Source: an uncultured Lachnoanaerobaculum sp.
Lineage (GTDB): Bacteria; Bacillota; Clostridia; Lachnospirales; Lachnospiraceae
Reading direction: 5' to 3'
Assembly: GCA_946999385.1 (NCBI GenBank)
Contig: CAMQCZ010000018.1
Coordinates: forward strand, 1 to 37,008
DNA length: 37,008 nt
Shown piece after piece: positions 26,125 through 34,764 of the stretch; the stretch's first letter is position 1; each line of letters begins with the position of its first letter. Under the pieces are notes generated by a model. That model saw nothing but the letters and a program-made list of their open reading frames with translations, ran no database searches and was not told where the DNA came from. The position numbers were made by a program, and so were the translations under genes.

Positions 26125-26778
26125 TTACTTATACTCCTTCTTTTGACCATAGGTTTTAAATTTTTCAGCCATCAATTTCATTTCCTCATCAGGTAAAACA
26201 ATAGGATTACCTATAGTCCTAGCTTTTACATATATTTCAGAACAATACTCAATTTCTTCTATAATATTAAAAGCATTCAATAAATCATTTGAACCTGCCA
26301 ATATTCCATGATTAGCCAGTAAAACAGCTTTTCTATCAACCATAGCTTTTGAAGCATTGATTGCCAATTCATGTGAACCGTAGGTTGCATATTCTGCACA
26401 TCTTACTGTAGGTCCTGCAACTGCTATCATATAATGTGTAGCAGGCAATTCCTCTCTTAAACAAGCAATAACTGTAGCATACATTGTATGAGCATGGATA
26501 ACTGCATCTATATCATCTCTTGTTCTATAAGGCATAAGATGCATCTCCCATTCTGAGGAAGGTGTCCTATTACCTTCTATTATATTCCCGTCCAAATCAA
26601 TAATAACTATATCTTCAGGTCTTATATCAAAGAAATCTATTCCCGAAGGTGTAATTGCAACATTTCCGGTTTTTCTATCAAATATACTTAAATTTCCGCC
26701 TGTTCCCTTTGTAAGTCCGGCTTCAACAAGCTTTTTACCGTATTTAATAAGTTCAAATCTTTCTTTTTCCATCAACAT
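26125..26778 (-). CDS. fucA: L-fuculose-1-phosphate aldolase
   Basis: 217 residues (E. coli FucA is 215). It cleaves fuculose-1-phosphate to DHAP and L-lactaldehyde. Class II zinc aldolase residues are visible: TKGTGGNLSIFD (phosphate site), catalytic Glu in SSEWEMHLMPY, zinc His pair in IHAHTMYATV, and the third His in LLANHGILAGS. Two in-frame ATGs are two codons apart at the start; either is possible. It is 13 bases after fucI. The related ribulose-5-phosphate epimerase AraD is disfavoured by context. Confidence 0.93.
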   Translation of the reverse strand: MLMEKERFELIKYGKKLVEAGLTKGTGGNLSIFDRKTGNVAITPSGIDFFDIRPEDIVIIDLDGNIIEGNRTPSSEWEMHLMPYRTRDDIDAVIHAHTMYATVIACLREELPATHYMIAVAGPTVRCAEYATYGSHELAINASKAMVDRKAVLLANHGILAGSNDLLNAFNIIEEIEYCSEIYVKARTIGNPIVLPDEEMKLMAEKFKTYGQKKEYK

Positions 26779-26791
26779 AAATTTTTACCAC

Positions 26792-28573
26792 CTACTTGTA
26801 TAATGGACCATAGTAAGCACATGCCCTAAAGTCCTGTCCTTCTAAGTCTACTGTGCCAAATCCATTAAATGAATGTGGTCTATATATTCTTTCTCTTTCA
26901 ATATTATGAAATGCAACAGGTATACGTAACATTGAAGCTAAGGTTAATAATCTATCTCCACAATGTCCATAAACAGTAGCTCCATGATTTGCACCCCATT
27001 TTGCCATAACCTCATAAACACTATTAGCGGCCAAATCATTTAATTTTGGTGCAAACCAAGTAGTTGGCCAAGTCTTTGAAGTTCTATCATCAAGTATCTT
27101 ATGAACCTCAGGATCAAGAACACAGGTGTAGCCTTCCATAACCTGCAATGTAGGTCCTACTCCTTCAACTATATTTGTTCTTATCATAGTAACAGGCATC
27201 TCGGCATCTGTCTTAAAATGTGAAGAATATCCGCCACCTCTAAAATATTCATAATCGGCTCTACACCAATCTGTTGCATCCAAGCAAGCTTTTATATCCT
27301 CATCAGTCAGATTCCACCACTGCTTCATACAGCCTTTTCCTTCTTCATTCTTGGCAGCTGCACTTCCATCAAGACAAGAAGCACCTGAGTTAATCAAATG
27401 AATAATTCCATTAGCTGCACGTCCTGTCAATTTTTTACCTGTTATCCTTTCAACTGATTCAGGAGACCAATATGTACGAACATCTGAAAAAATTGGAGCT
27501 GTGTTACTCATAAGCAATCCAAATAACATTGAAATACCGTTTAAAGTATCATTTTCGGTTGCAAATGGTATAGGACACTTTCTGCCATTCCAATCAAAGC
27601 TTGATGCTAAGATAGCTTCTGTAAAGTCTGCATTTGGTAACCAATCAGTCCACATTCTTTGTCCCTGAAATCCTCCACTTATACCACAACGTCCAAGGGC
27701 TTCCTCGTGCCAACCCATTTCATTTAATTTCTTATTTCCTTTTAATATATCTCTAACAACCAAGGCATGCTTTACACAAAATTCCCATTGATCATCGTCC
27801 TTGATATACTTTGACTTCAATATAATTTCAGGGAATTTTTTTCCTAAATTTATATCTTCTCCCTCTTTACAATTTGCCTTTACCCAAGCTAAAGCTCTTT
27901 CAAATTCATCATGATCATAAATACCTAAATTAATTCTTCTAAGTATCTCTGTCATATCAACCCATTCAGTTCTCATACCTAAATATTTTTGGAGAAAATC
28001 AACATTTACATATGAACCTGCTATACCCATAGATACTGATCCTATATTTACATAAGATTTATTTTTCATTGTTCCTACAGCTATAGCCGCTCTTGCAAAA
28101 TCAAGTATTTTCTTTTGTACATCAGAAGGTATAGTATTATCATCAGCATCCTGAACTTGTTTTCCATAAATAGAATATGCAGGTAACCCTCTTTGTGCAT
28201 AAGCTGCCATAACAGCCGCCAAATAAACTGCTCCCGGTCTTTCTGTTCCATTAAATCCCCATACAGCCTTCATCGTATTTGAATTAAGATCCATTGTTTC
28301 AGTACCATAGCACCAACAAGGAGTAACAGTAAGTGTTCCTATAACATTTTCATTAGCAAAATATTCTTCACATATGGCAGCTTCTGCTCCTCCACCTATA
28401 GTAGTTGGTGAAATAACACATTGAACCTTAGTTCCATCTAAATATCTAAGCTCACTTTCAATAAGCTCCTTTGCTCTTTGTGCCATTCCCATAGTTTGTA
28501 CTTCAAGTGATTCTCTAACACCACCCCATCTTCCGTCAATAACAGGTCTAATACCAATCTTTGGATATGTCAT
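26792..28573 (-). CDS. fucI: L-fucose isomerase
   Basis: 593 residues (E. coli FucI is 591). A Mn-dependent aldose-ketose isomerase making L-fuculose. N terminus PKIGIRPVIDGRWGGVRESLE is the family start. The metal/catalytic region CPIPFATENDTLNGISMLFG carries the expected Glu and Asp, and the C-terminal GANHGATVYGHCGDRL and VAFHNIERERIYRPHSFNGFG carry the conserved His. GGAGG stands 7-8 bases before ATG. It lies 16 bases after the kinase gene. Confidence 0.96.
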   Translation of the reverse strand: MTYPKIGIRPVIDGRWGGVRESLEVQTMGMAQRAKELIESELRYLDGTKVQCVISPTTIGGGAEAAICEEYFANENVIGTLTVTPCWCYGTETMDLNSNTMKAVWGFNGTERPGAVYLAAVMAAYAQRGLPAYSIYGKQVQDADDNTIPSDVQKKILDFARAAIAVGTMKNKSYVNIGSVSMGIAGSYVNVDFLQKYLGMRTEWVDMTEILRRINLGIYDHDEFERALAWVKANCKEGEDINLGKKFPEIILKSKYIKDDDQWEFCVKHALVVRDILKGNKKLNEMGWHEEALGRCGISGGFQGQRMWTDWLPNADFTEAILASSFDWNGRKCPIPFATENDTLNGISMLFGLLMSNTAPIFSDVRTYWSPESVERITGKKLTGRAANGIIHLINSGASCLDGSAAAKNEEGKGCMKQWWNLTDEDIKACLDATDWCRADYEYFRGGGYSSHFKTDAEMPVTMIRTNIVEGVGPTLQVMEGYTCVLDPEVHKILDDRTSKTWPTTWFAPKLNDLAANSVYEVMAKWGANHGATVYGHCGDRLLTLASMLRIPVAFHNIERERIYRPHSFNGFGTVDLEGQDFRACAYYGPLYK

Positions 28574-28589
28574 AATATTTACCTCCTTA

Positions 28590-30014
28590 TTATCCCTTAT
28601 ATTCTTTTATTTCTTTATTTTTATATATTAATTCAAAGCCTTCATTTATATCATTTATTTCTAAAAGAGCCTTAAATTGTAATAATATATTTCCTAATGC
28701 AGAAGCTTCAAATGGTCCTGCCAATACATAAACCTTAAGCCTTTTAGCAATCATTTTACAAAGCAGCTCAGATTTTGCTCCTCCACCTATAATATGTAAT
28801 TTAAAATATTTTTTATTCAAACTTTCTTCTATTGCCTCTTTTGTTTGCAAATATTTTTCAACCAAGCTCTCATAAATAAGTCTGAAATATTCCATATCAT
28901 CATTAGGCTTGTTTTTAAAATTTTTACTTAAATATCTATCTATTTCCAATTTAGCATCTAAATTTGAACTTGCAAAATGCTCATCATCCATATCAACTAT
29001 CAAATCATATTCTTCTTTTTCTCTTATAGACCTTAGAACTGCGGCATTTATTTCATCAAAGCTTATTTTCCTACCCAATTTTTTTTCTAATTGTTCTTTA
29101 TATTTTTCAAACAAATATAAGCCTGTAATATTTTTAAATAATAGAGTATTTGAATTATAACAAAGCTCATTCGTAAGATTTTTTTCAAATATATTCTGAC
29201 TAAGCTTAGCTTTATCAACTCGGGTACCAAATAAGGACCATGTTCCACAACTCAAAAACATATAATCATCATCACTAAAAGCCTTTGTAAGTAAAACTGC
29301 ACTGGCTGTATCATGACCACATACTGATATTATCTTAATATCATACTTTTTTAATTCTTCTATTTTTGAATTTTTTGTACTTCCTATAATTTTCCCTGCT
29401 TTTGTTAAATTTGGTAAGATAGCTTCATCTATATCAAAATCTTTTAAAATCTTAGTGCTATAGGATTTGGTAGATAAGTCCATAATTCCTGTTGTCGACC
29501 ATATTGTTTCTTCTCCAACCATCTCACCACAAAGCAAATATGAAATAAGATCCGGTAACATCAGTATTTTTTTGATTTTTTTATATTCTTCCAAATCACT
29601 ATTTTTCAATGCTAAAAGCTGGAATATTGTATTAATACTCATTATTTGAGTACCAGTATTTAGAAATATATCCTTTTCACTCAATTTTGATATAGCATAT
29701 TTATATCCCTCTATATGCTTTGGATCCCTATAAGATATAGGATTGTTTATCAATTCCATAGATTCATCCAAATATCCGAAATCAACGCCCCAAGTGTCAA
29801 CTGCCACACTTTCAATTTCATCAGCATTATCTATTATGGTATCAACTATAGTACTGATAAGCTTATCCCATTCCCATCTAAGCCTATTGTCTTTATTATC
29901 CAAGCTATGATTTATTCGCATTACCTCTTTCATATGTATTTTTTCATCTTTTATATATGAAATAATACCTCTAATGGATGTTGCCCCCATATCAATCGCC
30001 AATACTTTTTTCAT
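28590..30014 (-). CDS. L-fuculokinase of the rhamnulokinase-like FGGY family
   Basis: 474 residues. Two-domain FGGY sugar kinase: ATP phosphate loop DMGATSIRG at residue 8, VDTWGVDFGYLD and SYRDPKH in the sugar site, GHDTASAVL, SCGTWSLFG and the C-terminal adenosine motif IGGGAKSELLCKM. Sequence style (WGVDFG, SYRD) is closer to RhaB than to E. coli FucK. Because isomerase, aldolase, mutarotase and lactaldehyde reductase for fucose follow directly, fuculose is the probable substrate; rhamnulose use is the alternative. It is first in the eight-gene operon, with AAGGAG before the ATG. Confidence 0.85.
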   Translation of the reverse strand: MKKVLAIDMGATSIRGIISYIKDEKIHMKEVMRINHSLDNKDNRLRWEWDKLISTIVDTIIDNADEIESVAVDTWGVDFGYLDESMELINNPISYRDPKHIEGYKYAISKLSEKDIFLNTGTQIMSINTIFQLLALKNSDLEEYKKIKKILMLPDLISYLLCGEMVGEETIWSTTGIMDLSTKSYSTKILKDFDIDEAILPNLTKAGKIIGSTKNSKIEELKKYDIKIISVCGHDTASAVLLTKAFSDDDYMFLSCGTWSLFGTRVDKAKLSQNIFEKNLTNELCYNSNTLLFKNITGLYLFEKYKEQLEKKLGRKISFDEINAAVLRSIREKEEYDLIVDMDDEHFASSNLDAKLEIDRYLSKNFKNKPNDDMEYFRLIYESLVEKYLQTKEAIEESLNKKYFKLHIIGGGAKSELLCKMIAKRLKVYVLAGPFEASALGNILLQFKALLEINDINEGFELIYKNKEIKEYKG

Positions 30015-30160
30015 TTCAGCTCCTTTTGGTTATTTTAAACAAAAAAATCTGTATTTATTTGTTAAATATGTTTAAACTGTCTGTAGTTTATCATAAAATT
30101 ATTTTTTTTGCCATACATTTCACTTAAAATGGTATTTTTTCTTATTTTATGTTAAAATAA

Positions 30161-30190
30161 TTCATATATATTCATATACATTCATTTGTA
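30161..30190. promoter_or_regulatory. Three 10-bp direct repeats between the fucose operon and its regulator
   Basis: TTCATATATA, TTCATATACA and TTCATTTGTA follow each other with exactly one helical turn of period. DeoR-family repressors often bind tandem sites on one DNA face, so this is a candidate operator for the divergent regulator. Confidence 0.5.
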
Positions 30191-30220
30191 TAACATAAAA
30201 AATAGATTATTATTATTTTA

Positions 30221-30232
30221 GGGGGGTTTTTT
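30221..30232 (+). promoter_or_regulatory. G6T6 ribosome binding site of the fucose regulator
   Basis: The Shine-Dalgarno is AGGGGGG followed by six T and then ATG. Both homopolymers are slippage-prone and set the spacing. Confidence 0.6.
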
Positions 30233-31000
30233 ATGAATTTTTTTGAACGAAAAGAACAAATTATTGAGTTAATAAAGGGTTCAGGTGGAACCTGTAATAA
30301 TAATTATATATCAAAAAAACTATTTGCTTCTCAATCTACTATAAGACGTGATTTATTAATATTGGAAGAAGAAGGAATAATACAAAGACAGCATGGAAGT
30401 ATAAAGCTTATTATGGATTCTGCTTCTGAAAATTCTTCAACAATGAGAAAAATGATTAATAGAGAAGAAAAATTAATTATAGCAAAATTAGCTAAAGATT
30501 TTATAAAAGATAATATGGTTATTTTTCTCGACTCTTCATCAACTGTAAATACTCTGGCAGTAATTTTAAATCAATTTAAAAATATTACAATTATAACAAA
30601 TGGATTAAATGTTGCCAGTTCTTTAAATAATTCAAGCAATATCAAATGCTATGTGTGCCCAGGAATATTAAAAAACAAGTCAATGTCAATAGTCGGTGAA
30701 TATGCTTCAAAATTTTTGAATGAATTTAGAGCTGATATAACTTTTATTTCTACAAAAGCTTTAAGCTTAGACGGTATTTTTGAAGGAGATGACAGTCAGG
30801 CCTTATGCAAAAGAAAAATGATACAAAACTCAAATAAAGTTATTTTATTATGTGATACATCAAAGGAATATGCTAAGGCATATTTCAAGCTATGCTCATA
30901 TGATGATATTGATATACTTATAAGTAATGATAGATTGTCAGATAAATTAATATCTTCATTAAGTAAATCAAAATGTAAATTAATAATCCCAAAAAAATAA
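30233..31000 (+). CDS. DeoR-family transcriptional regulator of the fucose operon
   Basis: 255 residues. N-terminal winged helix with recognition helix STIRRDLLILEEEGIIQRQHGS (about residues 35-56), the DeoR signature. The C-terminal half is the phosphosugar-sensing domain (FLDSSSTVNTLA, ITNGLNVASSL, FISTKALSLDGIFEGDDSQ, ILLCDTSK). DeoR proteins of this kind repress sugar operons until a sugar-phosphate binds; here fuculose-1-phosphate is the likely signal. It is transcribed away from the fucose operon and is the only protein gene on the plus strand. Confidence 0.92.
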   Translation: MNFFERKEQIIELIKGSGGTCNNNYISKKLFASQSTIRRDLLILEEEGIIQRQHGSIKLIMDSASENSSTMRKMINREEKLIIAKLAKDFIKDNMVIFLDSSSTVNTLAVILNQFKNITIITNGLNVASSLNNSSNIKCYVCPGILKNKSMSIVGEYASKFLNEFRADITFISTKALSLDGIFEGDDSQALCKRKMIQNSNKVILLCDTSKEYAKAYFKLCSYDDIDILISNDRLSDKLISSLSKSKCKLIIPKK

Positions 31001-31026
31001 GTGCTTTTTTAAGCACTATATTTTTT
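31000..31026 (+). terminator. Terminator of the fucose regulator gene
   Basis: A perfect 7-bp stem AGTGCTT/AAGCACT (31000-31006 with 31011-31017), then ATA and six T. Confidence 0.85.
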
Positions 31027-31095
31027 GCATAAGTAAAAATATTATAATAATATTAATTATGAAAACTGAACACTTCACAAATGTAAGATTTTGTG

Positions 31096-32121
31096 TCAAA
31101 TAATCAGCATAGCATCACCAAAGCTAAAAAATCTATATTTATTTTCAACAGCCTGCTTATAAGCATTTAAAATATTTTCTCTTCCTGCAAAGGCTGAAAC
31201 CAACATTACTAAAGTAGACTCCGGTAGATGAAAATTGGTTATCATGGCATCCATTATCTTAAATTTATATCCGGGATATATAAATATTTCAGTCCAATCA
31301 CTTTTAGCAACAATATTTCCAAAATCATCAGAGGCACTTTCCAGAGTTCTACAGCTGGTTGTTCCTACACAAATAATTCGTCCACCCATTTTTTTTATAT
31401 TATTAATCTTGTTTGCATTTTCCTCATCAATCATATAAAATTCTGAATGCATATGATGCTTTAAAATATCATTCTCTTTGACAGGTCTGAATGTTCCAAG
31501 ACCCACGTGTAAAGTTACCTTGGCTATTTCAACACCCATTTTTTCTATTTCTTCTAATAGTTCTTCAGTAAAATGCAATCCCGCTGTTGGTGCCGCCGCA
31601 CTACCGTCATATTTTGCATAAACAGTCTGATATCTGTTTTTATCCTTCAATTTATGCTTAATATATGGAGGCAATGGCATTTCTCCCAACTTATCTAATA
31701 TTTCTTCAAAAATACCTTGGTATTTAAATTTTATAAGTCTATTACCATCATCTATAACATCTACTATTTCAGCTGATAAAAGTGAATTGCCAAATTCCAA
31801 TTCATCTCCTATTTTACATTTTTTACCGGGTTTTACCAAGCATTCCCAAATATCATTTTGTAATCTTTTAAGTAATAATAATTCTATTTTAGCATTTGTA
31901 TCTTTTCTATTACCATAAAGTCTTGCAGGTATTACCTTTGTATCATTAATTACCAGGCAATCTCCTTTTTTTAAATAATCCTTAATATCTCTAAATTTTT
32001 TATTTTCAACTATACCCGTATTTTTTCCAAGTACCATAAGTCTTGAAGAAGCTCTGTCATCAAGCGGATCTTGTGCTATAAGCTCTTTAGGTAATTCATA
32101 ATAAAAATCCTTTATATCCAT
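31096..32121 (-). CDS. queA: S-adenosylmethionine:tRNA ribosyltransferase-isomerase
   Basis: 341 residues. It adds the cyclopentene part of queuosine precursor to tRNA using the ribosyl group of SAM. Family motifs: YYELPKELIAQDPLDDRASSRLM at the N terminus (read in two parts), VINDTKVIPARLYG, AAPTAGLHFTEELL, VTLHVGLGTFRPV, and HLPESTLVMLVSAFAG at the end. It lies 38 bases after the NTF2-like gene, probably co-transcribed. No tgt, ruv or yajC is visible beside it. Confidence 0.96.
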   Translation of the reverse strand: MDIKDFYYELPKELIAQDPLDDRASSRLMVLGKNTGIVENKKFRDIKDYLKKGDCLVINDTKVIPARLYGNRKDTNAKIELLLLKRLQNDIWECLVKPGKKCKIGDELEFGNSLLSAEIVDVIDDGNRLIKFKYQGIFEEILDKLGEMPLPPYIKHKLKDKNRYQTVYAKYDGSAAAPTAGLHFTEELLEEIEKMGVEIAKVTLHVGLGTFRPVKENDILKHHMHSEFYMIDEENANKINNIKKMGGRIICVGTTSCRTLESASDDFGNIVAKSDWTEIFIYPGYKFKIMDAMITNFHLPESTLVMLVSAFAGRENILNAYKQAVENKYRFFSFGDAMLII

Positions 32122-32159
32122 TTTTCTACTTCCTATATATTTAATTTTATTTATATTTT

Positions 32160-32993
32160 CTATTCACTTTGGTCCGCAGCATCACTACCTTCGACATCAT
32201 TAGCGGTACTCTCTTGTATTACATCATCTTTTTCTGAATTTGATTTTTTTGCATCCAAGCTTTCCTGAGTTAATTTAGGATCCTTAAGTTTAATATCACC
32301 ATCAACAAAATCCTTGTATTTATCAGCCAATTCCACATCATCAACAATTAAGCTTTCTATATTTTTTTTAAGAGCTTTATACATATTTTGTACATCAGTT
32401 GTGCTTGCTACGGCTTCAAGCCTAATTTTCTGCTCATTATCCAAGCTATTTTTATCTATAAATTTATATTCCCCATCCTTAGAAACAATATAAGCTTCTA
32501 AAATCATAGGTAAAGGATTATCAATTTTTTTGAATTTTATATTCATTTTTGCAAAAGCAACATATTCTCCTACAGCTTTCCCATCTGCTAAATATATTTC
32601 AGTATCAGATGTAAAACCCTCAAATAATTTTGCAGCTTCACTAAGCTTATTTTTAAGCTCTTCACTATCTAAATTATTTTCCTCTGAATTTAAAAATAGT
32701 GAAGACAATTTGGATAAATCTCCTTGTGTCCTAGCTTTTTGATATTCTAAAAATAAATTATTTATAGCCTCATTATCATTTAATCTCAGTTTGTCAGTCG
32801 GCTTAAATTCACTTTTTGATGTTGTCAAATTATTTTCAATTTTTTTCGATTTTTTTTGTTTAAAAGATAAATTTAAGCTCAAAAATATTATTATCAATAT
32901 AATTATAATTATTGGAATAATTAATAATTTTATATATTTCAAGAATGTAAATTCATCCAAGCCGAATATTTTTCTATTTTTTTCGTATTTCAT
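32160..32993 (-). CDS. Membrane-anchored NTF2-like protein of unknown function
   Basis: 277 residues from ATG at 32991-32993, which has GAAGGG 7 bases upstream; an ATG nine codons earlier (33020) is in frame but has no comparable site. A short cytoplasmic start (KYEKNRKIFGLDEFTFLKYIK) leads into one Ile-rich membrane helix (about 24-42). Outside, residues about 70-190 look like an NTF2/SnoaL-like fold: AINNLFLEYQKARTQGD, KLFEGFTS, EAYIVSKDGEYKFIDK. The last 60 residues are polar and acidic (KSNSEKDDVIQESTANDVEG). Such proteins are common and uncharacterised in Clostridia. It sits upstream of queA with no obvious functional link. Confidence 0.75.
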   Translation of the reverse strand: MKYEKNRKIFGLDEFTFLKYIKLLIIPIIIIILIIIFLSLNLSFKQKKSKKIENNLTTSKSEFKPTDKLRLNDNEAINNLFLEYQKARTQGDLSKLSSLFLNSEENNLDSEELKNKLSEAAKLFEGFTSDTEIYLADGKAVGEYVAFAKMNIKFKKIDNPLPMILEAYIVSKDGEYKFIDKNSLDNEQKIRLEAVASTTDVQNMYKALKKNIESLIVDDVELADKYKDFVDGDIKLKDPKLTQESLDAKKSNSEKDDVIQESTANDVEGSDAADQSE

Positions 32994-33169
32994 AAAAATT
33001 CCCTTCATTTTATATATCAAAATCTATGTAATATAAATAGTTATTGTGTCTTATTACATTATAAATTATAATAATAAATGTAATTATAAAAGCTTATATG
33101 TTATATTTTTACACTTACGCTATCTTTTATAATTTTTAATCTATACTTTTTCTTTGTGTTTATTAATGT
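32994..33169. other. AT-rich upstream region of the NTF2-like gene and the tRNA-Arg
   Basis: No gene seen. An 8-bp inverted repeat ATTACATT/AATGTAAT (33053-33060 with 33077-33084) lies in the likely divergent promoter region. Confidence 0.35.
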
Positions 33170-33175
33170 TATAAT
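33170..33175 (+). promoter_or_regulatory. -10 box of tRNA-Arg
   Basis: TATAAT, 8 bases before the mature 5' end of the tRNA. No good -35 box is visible at 16-18 bases upstream. Confidence 0.45.
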
Positions 33176-33183
33176 AATCTCAT

Positions 33184-33257
33184 GCACTCATAGCTTAATA
33201 GAATAAAGCATCAGACTCCGACTCTGAAGACTGAGGGTTTGAATCCCTTTGAGTGCA
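33184..33257 (+). tRNA. tRNA-Arg(CCG)
   Basis: 74 bases, full cloverleaf by hand. Acceptor GCACTCA/TGAGTGC, D stem GCTT/AAGC, anticodon stem TCAGA/TCTGA with loop CTCCGAC (anticodon CCG at 33218-33220, reads CGG), five-base variable region, T stem GAGGG/CCCTT, discriminator A; no CCA encoded. A20 and C35, the arginine identity bases known from E. coli, are present. The loops are unusual: position 19 is A and position 56 is T, instead of G and C, so the elbow pair is swapped in a matched way. Confidence 0.9.
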
Positions 33258-33391
33258 TTTTATAAAGCTTTATTATAAATCAACTAAAATATTTATTCAA
33301 GTAGATAGGTATCAATAAATTTTCGATTTTTGAAAAGCTTGATAAGCAATATAAATCAAAGCTTTATATAAGAATAAGATATTTAACAAAT
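33258..33391. other. AT-rich spacer after tRNA-Arg
   Basis: No gene. Contains the 12-bp palindrome ATAAAGCTTTAT just after the tRNA and a bulged inverted repeat AAAGCTTGAT/ATCAAAGCTTT near 33337-33366. Confidence 0.35.
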
Positions 33392-33452
33392 AATATAAAA
33401 TAAAAAATAGCTTACTTTAAATATATAAGTAAGCTATTTTTTATTTTATATT
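33392..33452. terminator. Bidirectional terminator between galK and tRNA-Arg
   Basis: A perfect 26-bp inverted repeat (33392-33417 with 33427-33452, 9-base loop) abuts the galK stop codon directly. A6/T6 runs inside the arms provide a T run in both directions. Confidence 0.8.
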
Positions 33453-34745
33453 CTATTTAATATATTCATTTATACAAATTGAACCATATGGTCTTATATT
33501 TAATACACAGGCACTTCCTTTTCCATTTAATCTTTCTATATATTCAACATATTCATCAAGTAAATCATTTGAAAGTATAGCCATAATAACACCTGCAAAG
33601 CCTCCACCATGCACTCTGCAAGTACCGGATTTTTTTATTTTTATAAATCTCTCTGTTAAAGCTAAGGTAAGTGTAATTCCTTGTTCTAACGGCTCCATAT
33701 TTGTATAGCAATTTTGCAAATATTTCCATGAAGAATTTCCACTTTCACTAATAAGCTCAAAAAATCTTTCAAAATTGTTATTTTCTAAAGCTTCAACTAT
33801 ATATTCCACTCTTTTATTTTCATCAAAAAAATGTATAGCACGAAGCAAAGCTCTATCATTTGTTGCTTCCTTAACCTTAGATATATTTTCATAAAAATCA
33901 TTTTCGTCAACATCTGCCAATACATCTTTCTTAAAATATTTAGCTACAGCTTTCATTTCCTGTGGAATTGATGAATAATCCTTAGATAAATCAGCATGAC
34001 CTCTGCCTGTTTGTACTATAACCAATGAATGATTTGTAGTAGAAAAATCAAATTCTACTTTTTTTATAATAGGCATATCAGGATTTTTAAAATCAATATT
34101 TATCAAGCCACCATAAGCACAACACATCTGATCAAGTAATCCACTTGCTTTATCCCAATATACATTTTCTGCAAATTTACTCATCTTAGCATATGAAATA
34201 ATATCTATTTCAGATTTATTATATAAGGTATTTAAAATTTGACAAATTAAAGTTTCAAAAGAAGCAGATGAACTAAGTCCTGCACTTGCAATAACATTAC
34301 TGCTTATATAAGCATTAAATGCACCTATCTTATATCCATTATTCTTAAATGCCTGCAGCAAACCCTTTAATAAATCTATTGTACCTGTCTTTTTATCAGA
34401 TGCTGTTAAATCGTTTAAATTTATACTGAAGCTTTGATTAAAGCTTTCACTTATGATATTTATTATATTACCTTCAATTTTTGAAACAACCGCAATACAA
34501 TCAAGATTAATACTTGCACCCAATACCTTGCCATGATTATGATCAGTATGGTTACCACTTATTTCCGTTCTTCCCGGAGAAGAAAAAAGATATATCTCTT
34601 CCTGATCAAAATTTTGTTCAAAATTATCTATAAGACTTGTATATCTTTTAATCTGAGTTTCATAATCATCTGTACTATATAAATTTGAAAGAAATTTTTT
34701 TGATTTTTGAGTTTTTAAAAGTTCTTTTATTTCATTAATAAGCAT
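33453..34745 (-). CDS. galK: Galactokinase
   Basis: 430 residues. It phosphorylates D-galactose at C1 for the Leloir pathway. GHMP family motifs: SPGRTEISGNHTDHNHGKVLG (galactokinase signature, substrate site), ASAGLSSSASFETLI (ATP phosphate loop), and GTCRVHGGGFAG near the C terminus. It is somewhat longer than E. coli GalK owing to about 40 extra N-terminal residues. galT and galE are not in the window. It is 19 bases after the DegV gene and appears to share its promoter. Confidence 0.95.
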   Translation of the reverse strand: MLINEIKELLKTQKSKKFLSNLYSTDDYETQIKRYTSLIDNFEQNFDQEEIYLFSSPGRTEISGNHTDHNHGKVLGASINLDCIAVVSKIEGNIINIISESFNQSFSINLNDLTASDKKTGTIDLLKGLLQAFKNNGYKIGAFNAYISSNVIASAGLSSSASFETLICQILNTLYNKSEIDIISYAKMSKFAENVYWDKASGLLDQMCCAYGGLINIDFKNPDMPIIKKVEFDFSTTNHSLVIVQTGRGHADLSKDYSSIPQEMKAVAKYFKKDVLADVDENDFYENISKVKEATNDRALLRAIHFFDENKRVEYIVEALENNNFERFFELISESGNSSWKYLQNCYTNMEPLEQGITLTLALTERFIKIKKSGTCRVHGGGFAGVIMAILSNDLLDEYVEYIERLNGKGSACVLNIRPYGSICINEYIK

Positions 34746-34764
34746 AAAATCTCCAATCCTAAGA

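Noticed and set aside
28590..30014. L-rhamnulokinase of a rhamnose operon
   Set aside because: The sequence is RhaB-like, but the isomerase is clearly FucI-type (593 residues) and the FucU mutarotase and fucose-type aldolase follow.
30015..30160. CcpA cre site before the fucose operon
   Set aside because: The region lacks the central CG of the cre consensus; only AT-rich partial symmetries such as GTTTAAAC occur.
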